DNA from: Peribacillus kribbensis DSM 17871
Lineage (GTDB): Bacteria; Bacillota; Bacilli; Bacillales; DSM-1321
Assembly: GCF_000430765.1 (NCBI RefSeq)
Contig: NZ_AUMQ01000022.1
Span: 124,001 to 188,000, forward strand
Reading direction: 5' to 3'
DNA: 64,000 bases
Part shown: in pieces, positions 19,257 through 28,026 of the stretch
Position numbering within the stretch: position 1 is the stretch's first letter
How the letters are laid out: the number at the start of each line of letters is the position of its first letter
Position numbers and translations under genes: made by a program
Notes under the pieces: model-generated
What the model was told of the DNA's origin: nothing
What the model saw: only the letters and a program-made list of their open reading frames with translations
Databases searched by the model: none

Positions 19257-20460
19257 ATAATAAAACATCATTTTCGTATAAATACGAATAGGATAAATCC
19301 AGGAATAAATACTTTTGATCATTTAAAGGGAATGAAAATGTTCGTATTGTTTCCCCGGTCTCAATATCGCTATACGAATCGGAAAGAAATCCTTTTTTCT
19401 CATGTCTCATCTTAATAATATTTTCTAGGAAATAAGGCCTCCAGCTCCAGTTTTTATCGACATATTCTTCCTGTATCCTCCATTCTCCTCCGCTATAAAA
19501 GAGATTTGGGGATTTTTGAAACCCTTCCTCATCACAAATATATAATCTGAAACACATGAACTGCAGTTCTGTCCCAAGTATTTTAAGAAGACTTGTTCCG
19601 AATGGCAGCTTCCTATGCCTGGCAAGGAGTTCCTGAAGATGGGTATGGAATTTGGCAGTGAGGTCGTATATAGCCTCAAGCTTTTCCTTTTCAAGAAGAA
19701 TGAATTGGTGGAATTCCTTTTTAAATTGGTCTCTTAATAAATTCCTAGGTACAAACTGGCCCTCTGGGGGCAGCAAATAATGGCCCTGATAATACCTTCC
19801 GCCGTTCTTCCATGCATAATGCATCCCATAATTTGTTTCTATATATTCATACAGGAGGATGGCCCCCATTTTTCGCGCCAGCATCCCAAGTGAATAAAGA
19901 ATATCCCGGGAAGAATCCCCAGAGTTTTGCAGGGTTTTCAGATTAATTTTCAGAATATGCGGGGAAAGCTGGGCAATTCTATCCATGTGGCTGTTTTCCC
20001 CCAGCCTATCGATCGCAAGTTTAATGCCATAAGTCTTGAAGTATGTAAGCATATGGTACAAGGGATCCAGTTCTCCCTTATAAGCAGCTTCAGATATTTC
20101 GATCACGATTCTGTTTAATTGCTCTTGCGGAACATACTCCTGCAATATCCGCAAAAATTCCTCACCATGATCCAGCATTAGAAGGTTAGGATCCCGATTG
20201 ATAAATAACATAAAGGGATCGTCTTGTTGCTCGTTAAACTTCCCAAGGGCAAGCCTTAGAAGATAGTTATCCACCTCAAGCCGATATTCCTCTGGTATGG
20301 AACCATCCGAGAAAAAGGGGCCAAGGCTTCTTATCTCATCTTCTTCCTGAAATCTGCCTAATAGTTCATATCCGATTACAAGATGTTCATCCGCACTGAA
20401 TATTGGTTGAAAATAGGGTTTAATTCTATCCATATTTGTTAAAACCTCAACTGCATCCAT
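19255..20460 (-). CDS. ykuI: EAL-domain c-di-GMP receptor YkuI
   Basis: 401 residues: an EAL domain at about 8-245 and a C-terminal PAS-like domain at about 260-400. Canonical catalytic positions are altered: the EAL triplet reads ELL, the usual DDFG loop reads DRLG, and the KID motif reads KIN. It therefore probably binds c-di-GMP without cleaving it, as proposed for B. subtilis YkuI. The start at 20460 follows GGGGGAG by five bases; seven upstream codons are rejected. Its position between ykuJ and fadH follows the B. subtilis order. Confidence 0.9.
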   Translation of the reverse strand: MDAVEVLTNMDRIKPYFQPIFSADEHLVIGYELLGRFQEEDEIRSLGPFFSDGSIPEEYRLEVDNYLLRLALGKFNEQQDDPFMLFINRDPNLLMLDHGEEFLRILQEYVPQEQLNRIVIEISEAAYKGELDPLYHMLTYFKTYGIKLAIDRLGENSHMDRIAQLSPHILKINLKTLQNSGDSSRDILYSLGMLARKMGAILLYEYIETNYGMHYAWKNGGRYYQGHYLLPPEGQFVPRNLLRDQFKKEFHQFILLEKEKLEAIYDLTAKFHTHLQELLARHRKLPFGTSLLKILGTELQFMCFRLYICDEEGFQKSPNLFYSGGEWRIQEEYVDKNWSWRPYFLENIIKMRHEKKGFLSDSYSDIETGETIRTFSFPLNDQKYLFLDLSYSYLYENDVLL

Positions 20461-20605
20461 ATTCTCTCCCCCACCCTCCAATGATGTTTTCTATTTTACC
20501 ATTTAAATCGGTCAAAAGAGAATGCACTTACCCATTCTTACCAAACATTACGCAGCACCTGCAGTGAAACCCTAACAAGAAATGCGGTTAATGGAGGAGT
20601 ACTAA

Positions 20606-21340
20606 ATGAGATATACCGTTTCGATTCTGCTGGCGGCAGTTATATTAGGCTCATGCAGCCCGGACCATAGCAGCAGCCCCCATAAAGGAAGCAGGATGAA
20701 TGTGATGGAGCAGGGTTCCCCCAAAAAGCAGGCCTTAAAAAACTCGGTCAAGCTGGATGTTCCTTTAGTCAAACAAAATCCTGAATTAAAATACGGGTGT
20801 GAAATCACCAGCCTGGCCATGGTATTACAGTACGCAGGAATCCATGTGGATAAAATGACCCTGTCCCGGCAGATAAAAATAGAAAACGACCCCTTAATCA
20901 CTTCAAAGAGTGGAAATATCCTCAGATGGGGAGATCCTGAAAAAGGGTTTGTCGGGGATATGACGGGAGTAAGCAAAAGAGGGTATGCCGTGTATGATAA
21001 ACCCATTGTGGACCTGATGGAGCGGTATCTGCCCGGACGCACGGTTAATTTGACCAAAAATGATTTCAGCAGCATCCTGTTTCACCTTTCGAATGGATCG
21101 CCGGTCATTACCTGGACCACCGGCGATTACAGAGTTCCGGACCGCCCTGAATCATGGAAGCATGGAAATAAAATCATTCATACTCCTATGGATCTCCACG
21201 CAGTGGTCGTATGCGGTTATGACAGTCAGTATCTGTATCTGAATGACCCGCTGTCAGGACAAAAAAGCCTTTCTGTACCAAAATCTGTATTTATTCAATC
21301 CTGGAAAGCACTTGGATGCAGAGCGGTCAGCTATCAGTAA
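20606..21340 (+). CDS. Lipoprotein with C39-like peptidase domain
   Basis: 244 residues. The N-terminus ends in a lipobox (ILGSC, Cys near 17), so it is anchored outside the membrane. From about residue 48 it carries a C39-like papain fold: catalytic Cys in YGCEITSLAMVL near 64, His in DLHAVVVCGYD near 204, and Asp/Asn in LNDP near 221. Relatives include B. subtilis YvpB. The substrate is unknown, with no ABC exporter or bacteriocin gene adjacent, so cell-wall or peptide cleavage is a guess. GGAGGAG precedes the ATG. Confidence 0.85.
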   Translation: MRYTVSILLAAVILGSCSPDHSSSPHKGSRMNVMEQGSPKKQALKNSVKLDVPLVKQNPELKYGCEITSLAMVLQYAGIHVDKMTLSRQIKIENDPLITSKSGNILRWGDPEKGFVGDMTGVSKRGYAVYDKPIVDLMERYLPGRTVNLTKNDFSSILFHLSNGSPVITWTTGDYRVPDRPESWKHGNKIIHTPMDLHAVVVCGYDSQYLYLNDPLSGQKSLSVPKSVFIQSWKALGCRAVSYQ

Positions 21341-21360
21341 CTCACCGTTTTAGGCAAGAA

Positions 21361-21407
21361 GAAAAAAAGAATCTCCACTTTCGAAGACATACTCCTTGAA
21401 AGTGGAG
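21361..21407 (-). terminator. Intrinsic terminator of fadH
   Basis: Stem CTCCACTTTC / GAAAGTGGAG, then ATTCTTTTTTTC on the minus strand. Confidence 0.9.
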
Positions 21408-21417
21408 GGCATGCGGA

Positions 21418-22182
21418 TTAAAAAGGATGCGTATTCAGCCATTGGCCTCCATCCATCGTAATACATTCACCATTTATATAGCCTGCACCTGAAGAAAGCA
21501 GAAACCGGGCAAGCTCTGCAATTTCTTCCGGTGTGCCCAGTCTTCTTAAAGGAACAGAGTTCAGCGTCCTTTTGGCGGCTTCATCGGATTCCCAAAGTTT
21601 CTCAGCCCCGCCTGTCCTTTCGATGGGACCAGGTGCAATGGCATTCACCCTGATTCCATACTTGCTTCCCCATTCAACAGCAAGAGTCCTCGTCATTGAG
21701 AGCACTCCCGCTTTGGCGCTTGCAGAATGGATGACGCCTGCCCCCGCATTCCAGGCATATGTAGCCACCATGTTGATGATGCTTCCCTTGATTCCATTTT
21801 CAATCCAGTACTTCCCTGTTTCACTAGAGCAATAAAAGGTTCCATTTAAAACAATATCAATGACCGACTTCCAGCCATTCGGACTCAGCTTCTCTGCAGG
21901 ACAGATGAAATTTCCGGCTGCATTGTTGATCAAAGAATCAATGGTTCCATATTCTTCGAGTGTTCTCTGGACCATATGCTTTACATGCTCCACTTCCCTA
22001 ACATCCATTTGAATGGGCAGTATTTGGCCGGGAAGGGAATTCATCTCTTCTTTGGCTGCTTCTAATTTATCCGGATTCCTGCCGGTTATGACTACCTTTG
22101 CCCCCTCACTGGCAAACCTCCGGGCCATATATTTTCCCATCCCGCTTGAACCGCCGGTTATGATGATCACTTTATCCTTCAT
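21418..22182 (-). CDS. fadH: 2,4-dienoyl-CoA reductase
   Basis: NADPH-dependent short-chain dehydrogenase that reduces 2,4-dienoyl-CoA, needed to beta-oxidise unsaturated fatty acids. The cofactor motif TGGSSGMG is at residue 9. Instead of YxxxK it has the DECR arrangement: Tyr in ATYAW, then Ser 11 residues later and Lys four after that in [24 protein letters not shown] is typical of FadH. 254 residues, as in B. subtilis YkuF. A FadR-type operator lies just upstream of the ATG, fitting control by long-chain acyl-CoA. Confidence 0.94.
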   Translation of the reverse strand: MKDKVIIITGGSSGMGKYMARRFASEGAKVVITGRNPDKLEAAKEEMNSLPGQILPIQMDVREVEHVKHMVQRTLEEYGTIDSLINNAAGNFICPAEKLSPNGWKSVIDIVLNGTFYCSSETGKYWIENGIKGSIINMVATYAWNAGAGVIHSASAKAGVLSMTRTLAVEWGSKYGIRVNAIAPGPIERTGGAEKLWESDEAAKRTLNSVPLRRLGTPEEIAELARFLLSSGAGYINGECITMDGGQWLNTHPF

Positions 22183-22205
22183 ATAGCTTCTCCTCGCTCC
22201 CTAAA

Positions 22206-22225
22206 AAATGAATGACTATTCATTT
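22206..22225 (-). promoter_or_regulatory. FadR-type operator upstream of fadH
   Basis: AAATGAATGACTATTCATTT: eight-base arms AAATGAAT / ATTCATTT around a four-base centre. It agrees with the Bacillus FadR consensus TGAATGANTANTCATTCA as I recall it, and ends 23 bp before the fadH start. Confidence 0.8.
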
Positions 22226-22270
22226 ATCTATTTTATCATCTAAAAACAAAATTTTCTAACAAAACAATGC

Positions 22271-22320
22271 AAAAAAAAGACTGCAGGCAAACCCGTATTC
22301 ACCGAATCCGCCCGCAGTCT
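22271..22320 (-). terminator. Terminator of the GNAT gene
   Basis: Stem AGACTGC / GCAGTCT around a 29-base loop with further partial pairing, followed by eight T on the minus strand. Confidence 0.75.
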
Positions 22321-22358
22321 GTAGTATCACAATTCTTCTATAAGCTGTAAGGAATCGT

Positions 22359-22844
22359 TCACAGAGTCAGCTGGTAAAATAAAACATCCTGCCATTCTCC
22401 GAATTTAAAGCCCACTTCCTTAAAACATCCAGCATACTCAAAACCAAATTTTTTATGCAGCGACACACTAGAATCATTGCCGGCAGTAATGCCTGCCATG
22501 ATCACGTGGTAGTCCTTTTCCCTTGCTATCGGAATGATGGCAGCCAGCAGCTTGCTTGCCAGTCCTTTACCTCTATGATGCTTTGATACATATATGGAAA
22601 TTTCCACAGTCTTCTGATAAGCCTTTTTATCCCTGAATGGAGATAAACAGCAATAACCTGCAGCCTCTCCCTCAACGTCGGCAACAATCAAAGGAAATTC
22701 TTCTCCATATTTAGAGAACCATTTTTTTCGTTCCTCAATATCCTGTTCGACTAAATCAAATGTTGCTGTTGTGTTCAGAATGGCATCATTGTAGATATCA
22801 AGCAGAGCAGGTAAATCTTTTTCTAAACCTGTTCGAATTAACAT
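22359..22844 (-). CDS. GNAT N-acetyltransferase, phosphinothricin-acetyltransferase-like
   Basis: 161 residues with the GNAT acetyl-CoA loop HRGKGLASKLL near residue 92. The segments DIYNDAILNTTATFD and GFKFGEWQDVLFYQ are typical of the Pat/YwnH group that acetylates phosphinothricin, methionine sulfone or similar amino-acid analogues. I start at MLIRTGLEK; a further ATG 22 codons upstream has GAGGT near it and would add a hydrophobic tail not seen in the family. Monocistronic. Confidence 0.85.
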   Translation of the reverse strand: MLIRTGLEKDLPALLDIYNDAILNTTATFDLVEQDIEERKKWFSKYGEEFPLIVADVEGEAAGYCCLSPFRDKKAYQKTVEISIYVSKHHRGKGLASKLLAAIIPIAREKDYHVIMAGITAGNDSSVSLHKKFGFEYAGCFKEVGFKFGEWQDVLFYQLTL

Positions 22845-22955
22845 AAATCCACCCGCAATTATGTATAGTAGTAAAAAGCAGAAAAGAGGTGTGAACCGCT
22901 TCCTGCTCATTTATTTTACCTCAATTCTGCAGGGAATCCCAGAAATAATGCAATC

Positions 22956-23165
22956 CTACTTTTTAGAAAGGATTTGATTTAATGTTAATAGAGAAAGGGT
23001 GAGCGTCCATTTTTTATTCTCACCTTTCACGGTAATGGAATATCCCTTATAGCACAGACATACTTCCCCAGGATAACCAGGTCTCTCAAATCCATAGATG
23101 TGGAATCTTAATAAGCCGATATTGGCAGGCACCAGCAGCAATTCCTTATAATCAAGATTCCTCAT
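22956..23165 (-). CDS. Hypothetical 69-residue protein
   Basis: Small protein starting MRNLDYKELLLVPANIG, with GGAGG five bases before the ATG, so translation is likely. It contains a predicted beta-rich core (LRFHIYGFERPGYPGEVCLCYKG) and no membrane segment or signal peptide. I do not recognise a family. It lies divergent to ykuE. Confidence 0.6.
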   Translation of the reverse strand: MRNLDYKELLLVPANIGLLRFHIYGFERPGYPGEVCLCYKGYSITVKGENKKWTLTLSLLTLNQILSKK

Positions 23166-23318
23166 AGCTTCCTCCGGTACTTTTTTTGATTCCTTTTCCC
23201 CTTTTGTCTCCCATAAAAACTAAAGGGCCGGAAATCCGGAGGTTATTTCTGTATATGTTCAACTGTATTTTTTAGTCTTTAAAAAAGAAGAAAATACGAA
23301 GTAGCTGGGTTGATAGGA

Positions 23319-24170
23319 ATGAAAAAAATCACTCGAAGATCTTTTTTAAAAACAGGTGCCGGTTCTCTGCTGTCACTGGCCGGAGCAGGTCTCGGGGGCA
23401 GATACTACGCTGAGAGTGTAGAACCCTACTTGCTTGAGACAAACTTATTTAAAATATTCCATCCTCTTATCCCTGAAGGATTCAACGGCCTCAGAATTGT
23501 GCAGTTCAGTGATACACACCTTGGATTTCAATTTGAGCTAAAAGATTTAAAGGCGATTATTGATGAAATAAATAAAATTCAGCCACACCTGATTTTTTTT
23601 ACGGGTGACCTCATGGATGCTCCGGATCAATATAAAAACAGCAGTGAAATCATTCCTGTCTTAAGTAAACTTAAGGCAAAAGGAAAATACTCCATTTACG
23701 GAAATCACGACCATGGAGGTTATGGAACGGATGTATACAGGAATATCATGGAAGGGTCCGGTTTTACTATGCTGAGAAATGAGCATGAAAAGCTTGTCCT
23801 TCCGACATCCGACAAAATCATCATTGCGGGCATTGACGACGCCATGCTTGGAAAGCCCGATATTGCTGCCGCCTTAAAGGGGACAGGAAATGAGTATAAA
23901 ATTATCCTTTCACATGCTCCAGATCTTGCAGATGAAATTTCAAGCTATGATATACACCTCCAGCTCAGCGGACATAGCCATGGCGGCCAGGTGCAGCTCC
24001 CTTTTTACGGGGCATTGGTCACTCCCCCATTCGGAAAAAAATACCCTGAAGGTTTTTATGACATCAGGTCACTGAAGCTCTATGTTAATAGAGGACTGGG
24101 AACCACCCGGCTTCCATACCGTTTTTTATCACGACCGGAAATTTCCATTTTCGAGCTGCATAATGCCTGA
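23319..24170 (+). CDS. ykuE: Tat-exported metallophosphoesterase YkuE
   Basis: Calcineurin-like phosphoesterase of 283 residues. A twin-arginine signal, TRRSFLK, precedes a hydrophobic stretch near residues 5-28; in B. subtilis YkuE is exported by TatAyCy and kept at the cell wall. Metal motifs appear in order: DTHLG, GDLMD, GNHDHGG, SHAPD and GHSHGG. I use the ATG at 23319; a TTG nine bases upstream is possible and neither has a perfect SD. Next to fadH and ykuI as in B. subtilis. Confidence 0.92.
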   Translation: MKKITRRSFLKTGAGSLLSLAGAGLGGRYYAESVEPYLLETNLFKIFHPLIPEGFNGLRIVQFSDTHLGFQFELKDLKAIIDEINKIQPHLIFFTGDLMDAPDQYKNSSEIIPVLSKLKAKGKYSIYGNHDHGGYGTDVYRNIMEGSGFTMLRNEHEKLVLPTSDKIIIAGIDDAMLGKPDIAAALKGTGNEYKIILSHAPDLADEISSYDIHLQLSGHSHGGQVQLPFYGALVTPPFGKKYPEGFYDIRSLKLYVNRGLGTTRLPYRFLSRPEISIFELHNA

Positions 24171-24191
24171 ACCAAAAACATCTTATTATGA

Positions 24192-24223
24192 TAAAGAAAG
24201 CTGATCCACAGTTGGACCAGCTT
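24192..24223 (-). terminator. Terminator of the GGDEF-EAL gene
   Basis: Stem AAGCTG / CAGCTT with inner TCC / GGA, then TTTCTTTAT on the minus strand. Confidence 0.7.
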
Positions 24224-24234
24224 CCGGGCTTCAT

Positions 24235-26352
24235 CTAAAGAGCGATTGTACGGTTTAATAATTTCTCCACTTCTGCTGGAGGCAGCGGCCGGGAATATAA
24301 AAAACCCTGAACTTTTTGGCAGTTTGCATCCTTTAAAAAGCCTGCCTGTTCCGGAAGTTCTACCCCTTCTGCAATGACCTCCAGCCCCAGGCTTTGGGCA
24401 AGATGGATAATCGTGGTGGTAATGGCTGCATCCTTTTGATCAGAAAGAATTTCCTTTACAAAGGATTGATCAATCTTAAGTGTATCAAGAGGGAATTGCT
24501 TTAAATAACTTAAAGAAGAGTAGCCGGTGCCAAAGTCATCGACAGAAATGGACAATCCAATTTCTTTTAGTCTTTTAACAATGGTCAGGCTCTCCGATAT
24601 GTCCTGGATCGCCCCTTCTGTTATTTCCACTTCCAGCCTTGAAGGGCGGATCCTGTATTTTTCAATCGTAACCTTGATCTTATCCACAAGCTGAGGCTGT
24701 AAGAATTGCTTTGGTGACAGGTTAATGGCAACCTTTAGTTCGTTAAGGCCCTTTTCATCCCATTCGACCATCTGCCTGCACACCTCTTCAAATACCCATT
24801 CCCCGATGGGGACGATGAGAGCCGTATCCTCTGCAAGGGGAATAAATTCTGCTGGGGAGACATAGCCCAGGGTGGGATTATGCCACCTCAGAAGCGCTTC
24901 CAAACTCTCAATTTCATTTGTAAGTAAGTTGACCTGCGGCTGATAATACAGGGTCAATTCTCTTTTATCAATCGCTCTCCGGAGATTGGACTCCATCACT
25001 ACGATGTTTGGCTGATGAAGCAGAATTTCCTTGCTGTAAAATTGATAATGCGATTTCCCCCTTTCCTTGACCTGCCGCAGTGCTCCATCTGCTTTCCTGA
25101 TTAACGATTCGCTGTCGAACCCATCACCGGGGTACATGCTGATTCCTATGCTTGAAGAGATATAGTAATCCTGGCGATTTAACACAAAAGGGAATTTTAA
25201 TAATTTGAATAAGATCCCGGCGAATTCCTCCGTTTCTGCTTTATTTACATTTTTTATCAGGATCGTGAATTCGTCGCCTCCCTGACGGTAGACTCTATAA
25301 TCATACCCCGGAATGCCGGCTATCCGATTAGCAAAATCACGAAGCAGGATATCGCCCATATTATGGCCCAGAGAATCATTCAGGAGTTTAAACCGATCCA
25401 GGTCAATGCTTAAGATTGCAATTTCCTTTTTAGCCTGAAGTCTTTCTGCTGCTATCATCTCATCCAGGTCCCTGATTAATGCCGGCCTGTTTAAAAGTCC
25501 GGTCAATTGATCATGAAAGGCCATATACTTAATCGTTTCGATATTGTGCAGCTGGGAGGAAATATTCCTCATGATGAGGTATATTCCTTTGACCGTTTCG
25601 GAAATGATAATAGGAATGGTCCTTAGATGAACCTGGATTTTCTCCCCGCTTTTATGAGTGAATGCCAGTTCTGAGGATTCAAGCGCCTTTCCTTTAATAG
25701 ACTGCTCAAATAGGTTGTTAAAGTTCTGGCGGTCACTGTCTTTCCAATACAGAAAAATTTCGCTGTCCTGAAGTTCTTTTTCTGTATATCCTGTCGTACT
25801 ATAAGCGGAGTTATTTGTGCTGAGTATGCTTCCTTTTAAATCCAGAGAAAAAATGGAATCCATGTTATGATCAATGATGGATCTGAATCGTTCCTGGCTT
25901 TCAATGAGTGCATGCTTCTCATGTACGGTTTCAGTTATATCCCGTGTCACACTTACAATGATTTGAATCTCACCACTGTCGTCCCTGACCGGAGTCAATA
26001 TGGATTCACCAAAAAAAGTACTGCCATCCATAGCCGCCGCATTATCTTTAAAGCTGACAATGCTTCCCGTTTCGATGACTTGATTATAGTAATAAATAAT
26101 TTCATCGGCTTTTTCTGGTGGAAGAACCTCCTGGATCAGCATGCCTGCGCATCCGGCATCCAGCGATGCCTTTTCAATTCCAACTTTATTGGCAAACAAA
26201 TAGCGGAACTGGCCTTTTCCTTCTGCCTTCATAATAAAAAGCATATCTTTTACATGTTTAAATACAATATCAAAAATAATTTTTTCGATGGTTTCTCTAT
26301 TTGAAAAATTACCAATCTCTTTTTTTAACCGCGCATTTAAGTTATTCATCAT
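24235..26352 (-). CDS. PAS-GGDEF-EAL c-di-GMP turnover protein
   Basis: 705 residues, cytoplasmic, with no membrane segments. Two PAS domains lie at about 25-145 and 150-270. The GGDEF domain at about 275-435 has an intact RQGGDEF active site. The EAL domain at about 455-700 has intact ESLEALLRW, INLSPKQF, DDFGTGYSS, KIDQSFV and EGVE motifs. It could both make and degrade c-di-GMP, with the PAS domains sensing a signal. Similar to the C-terminal half of B. subtilis DgcW (YkoW) but without its MHYT membrane part. AGGTG lies four bases from the ATG. Confidence 0.9.
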   Translation of the reverse strand: MMNNLNARLKKEIGNFSNRETIEKIIFDIVFKHVKDMLFIMKAEGKGQFRYLFANKVGIEKASLDAGCAGMLIQEVLPPEKADEIIYYYNQVIETGSIVSFKDNAAAMDGSTFFGESILTPVRDDSGEIQIIVSVTRDITETVHEKHALIESQERFRSIIDHNMDSIFSLDLKGSILSTNNSAYSTTGYTEKELQDSEIFLYWKDSDRQNFNNLFEQSIKGKALESSELAFTHKSGEKIQVHLRTIPIIISETVKGIYLIMRNISSQLHNIETIKYMAFHDQLTGLLNRPALIRDLDEMIAAERLQAKKEIAILSIDLDRFKLLNDSLGHNMGDILLRDFANRIAGIPGYDYRVYRQGGDEFTILIKNVNKAETEEFAGILFKLLKFPFVLNRQDYYISSSIGISMYPGDGFDSESLIRKADGALRQVKERGKSHYQFYSKEILLHQPNIVVMESNLRRAIDKRELTLYYQPQVNLLTNEIESLEALLRWHNPTLGYVSPAEFIPLAEDTALIVPIGEWVFEEVCRQMVEWDEKGLNELKVAINLSPKQFLQPQLVDKIKVTIEKYRIRPSRLEVEITEGAIQDISESLTIVKRLKEIGLSISVDDFGTGYSSLSYLKQFPLDTLKIDQSFVKEILSDQKDAAITTTIIHLAQSLGLEVIAEGVELPEQAGFLKDANCQKVQGFLYSRPLPPAEVEKLLNRTIAL

Positions 26353-26846
26353 TCAGCACCTAGGATGGAATATTATCCGAATTTTGTTAGTTTTTGTATA
26401 CAGTCATTTTACAAGATAATACCTATATTATCGAAAAAAATTTTAAAGAAGATCGATAAATAGTTCTTTTTACCCATTTTTTCTATTCCTCAGGTCTCCC
26501 ACAATATAAAATACAAGTTACAAATGAAGTGAAAGTTTACGGATTTAGTCTATTTTTAAGTAAATAGAAGCTTTTATTCCCTACTTTTGAAGCAAATTTT
26601 TGGAATTGTGTTTAATACTTATGCATATAGGGCAAACCGAGAAGGAACAGATTTTATCCACTTGATAAAAAATTATCTTTAAAAATCATGAAAATTTATT
26701 TCTCTTTACTAAAGTCAATAGTGATATAATTATTAATGGCTCTTTTATCGGACACCTCTAACGACTTAAAATCGCACAGACCTGACGACCTCGAGCTTTG
26801 TGTACATGACAAAAAAAGAAACTGTATTAATTGAAAGGAGCCTGTT
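26353..26846. other. AT-rich intergenic region between GGDEF-EAL gene and ykyB
   Basis: About 490 bp without a supported gene. A 69-codon minus-strand frame overlaps the ykyB start and is rejected. TATAAT at about 26724 has no good -35 partner. Divergent promoters are expected but not placed. Confidence 0.4.
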
Positions 26847-27353
26847 ATGGATCAGCCCAGCAGGGGCATTGCAAATGAACCAATTGCTGTTCACACACTC
26901 GCTCAAGCGATATTTGTAGTCAATAAGCATGCAAAGACTGCCTTGAAGCCCCAAAGCCTCTACTATCTCAAGCAAAAAGCATTAAATCAGTTAATTAAAG
27001 AAGGAAAAGCCAAAAAGGTTGGACTCCATTTTTCCGATAACCCAAAAAACTCCCGGCAGCAATCCGATGTCATTGTGGAATGCGGTGAATATATTTTTCA
27101 TCTGCCGCCTACAAGAGAGGACAAAACTTCACTTCCTCATTTAGGAAACCGGCTGACAGAAAAACGAAATCCGAAGGCTCAGGTATCACTTTCAAAGGCA
27201 AGAGCGATCATTCAAAAATATCTCGGCATTGAAAACACAGAGCAGCAGAATAAAAAGGATTTTCCAAAAAGGAAACGGGATCAATGGAAAAAGAAACCCG
27301 ACTGCTTTGCATCCTCTTTCCTTGGAAATGATTTGAACTTTTATAAAAGATAA
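26847..27353 (+). CDS. ykyB: YkyB-family protein
   Basis: 168-residue basic protein of unknown function. Conserved YkyB features are present: LAQAIFVVNKHAKTA at the start, KKVGLHFSDNP, the QQSDVIVECGEYIFHLPPTRED core, and NPKAQVSLSKA. The C-terminal tail is lysine-rich and about 15 residues longer than the B. subtilis form. AAAGGAG is six bases from the ATG. It lies near cheV and ykuE, as in B. subtilis. Confidence 0.88.
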   Translation: MDQPSRGIANEPIAVHTLAQAIFVVNKHAKTALKPQSLYYLKQKALNQLIKEGKAKKVGLHFSDNPKNSRQQSDVIVECGEYIFHLPPTREDKTSLPHLGNRLTEKRNPKAQVSLSKARAIIQKYLGIENTEQQNKKDFPKRKRDQWKKKPDCFASSFLGNDLNFYKR

Positions 27354-27365
27354 CAGGAGTATATT

Positions 27366-27420
27366 AAAAAGACCGGACGCCAAAAGGGACTAACCTCCCC
27401 CTTAGCATCCAGTCTTTTTT
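27366..27420. terminator. Bidirectional terminator between ykyB and the HD hydrolase
   Basis: Outer stem AAAAAGAC / GTCTTTTT with an inner GGACGC / GCATCC pairing (one mismatch). T-runs on both sides. Confidence 0.75.
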
Positions 27421-27976
27421 ATTTTTTCAAATCAGCTGCCAGCCTGCTCAGCTCGTAAAAAAACGGGGGAATGTCCGGTTCTCCCAAGTTTTCTAAAACA
27501 GCTGCTGCCGCTTCGGAATAATACCAGGCTTGTTTGTCCTTTCCCCTTTTAAAGAAATTCCACACAGCCGCTCCCTGAATGTTATATCCCTCAAGGATAC
27601 TTCTCAGATTATCGAGCTTATCTGCAGCAATCAGTGCCTTGACTTCCAGTGATGCCGTCCTTGCATAGCGGATTGTATGACTTTTTCTTTCTTCCCAGCT
27701 CTGTGTCTTATTCTCTGTGTTTCCCGCCACAAGGGCCGCAACCTCCGGACCGAACTTTAAGGCGATATCCCCGGAAGAAAAAGCTGTATCCTCCACCACA
27801 TCATGAAGATATGCTGCAGCGATCACCTCATCCCGGAACCCTGCTTCCTTGAGTATTTGAGCGACATTCTCCGGATGCTGAAAATATGGCAGACTGCCAA
27901 GCTTTCTTATCTGCCCTTTATGGGCTTGTAACGAAAAGTCCCTGGCTTCCGTGATCAAATCAGATCCACTATCCAT
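27419..27976 (-). CDS. HD-domain hydrolase, small-alarmone-hydrolase type
   Basis: 185-residue HD-superfamily phosphohydrolase. The metal site is spread as in RelA/SpoT hydrolase domains: His in YFQHPENVA, the HD pair in AAYLHDVVEDT, and later the Asp in AADKLDNLRSI. This order suggests a (p)ppGpp or nucleotide pyrophosphohydrolase of the MESH1/SAH kind; no synthetase domain is attached. The start at 27976 has AAGGGGGAG eight bases upstream, which rejects an ATG 11 codons earlier. Substrate not proven. Confidence 0.78.
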   Translation of the reverse strand: MDSGSDLITEARDFSLQAHKGQIRKLGSLPYFQHPENVAQILKEAGFRDEVIAAAYLHDVVEDTAFSSGDIALKFGPEVAALVAGNTENKTQSWEERKSHTIRYARTASLEVKALIAADKLDNLRSILEGYNIQGAAVWNFFKRGKDKQAWYYSEAAAAVLENLGEPDIPPFFYELSRLAADLKK

Positions 27977-28026
27977 TTCAGGCACTCCCCCTTCATTGTT
28001 CAAATGCAAAAGATTCCGAGCGGAAA

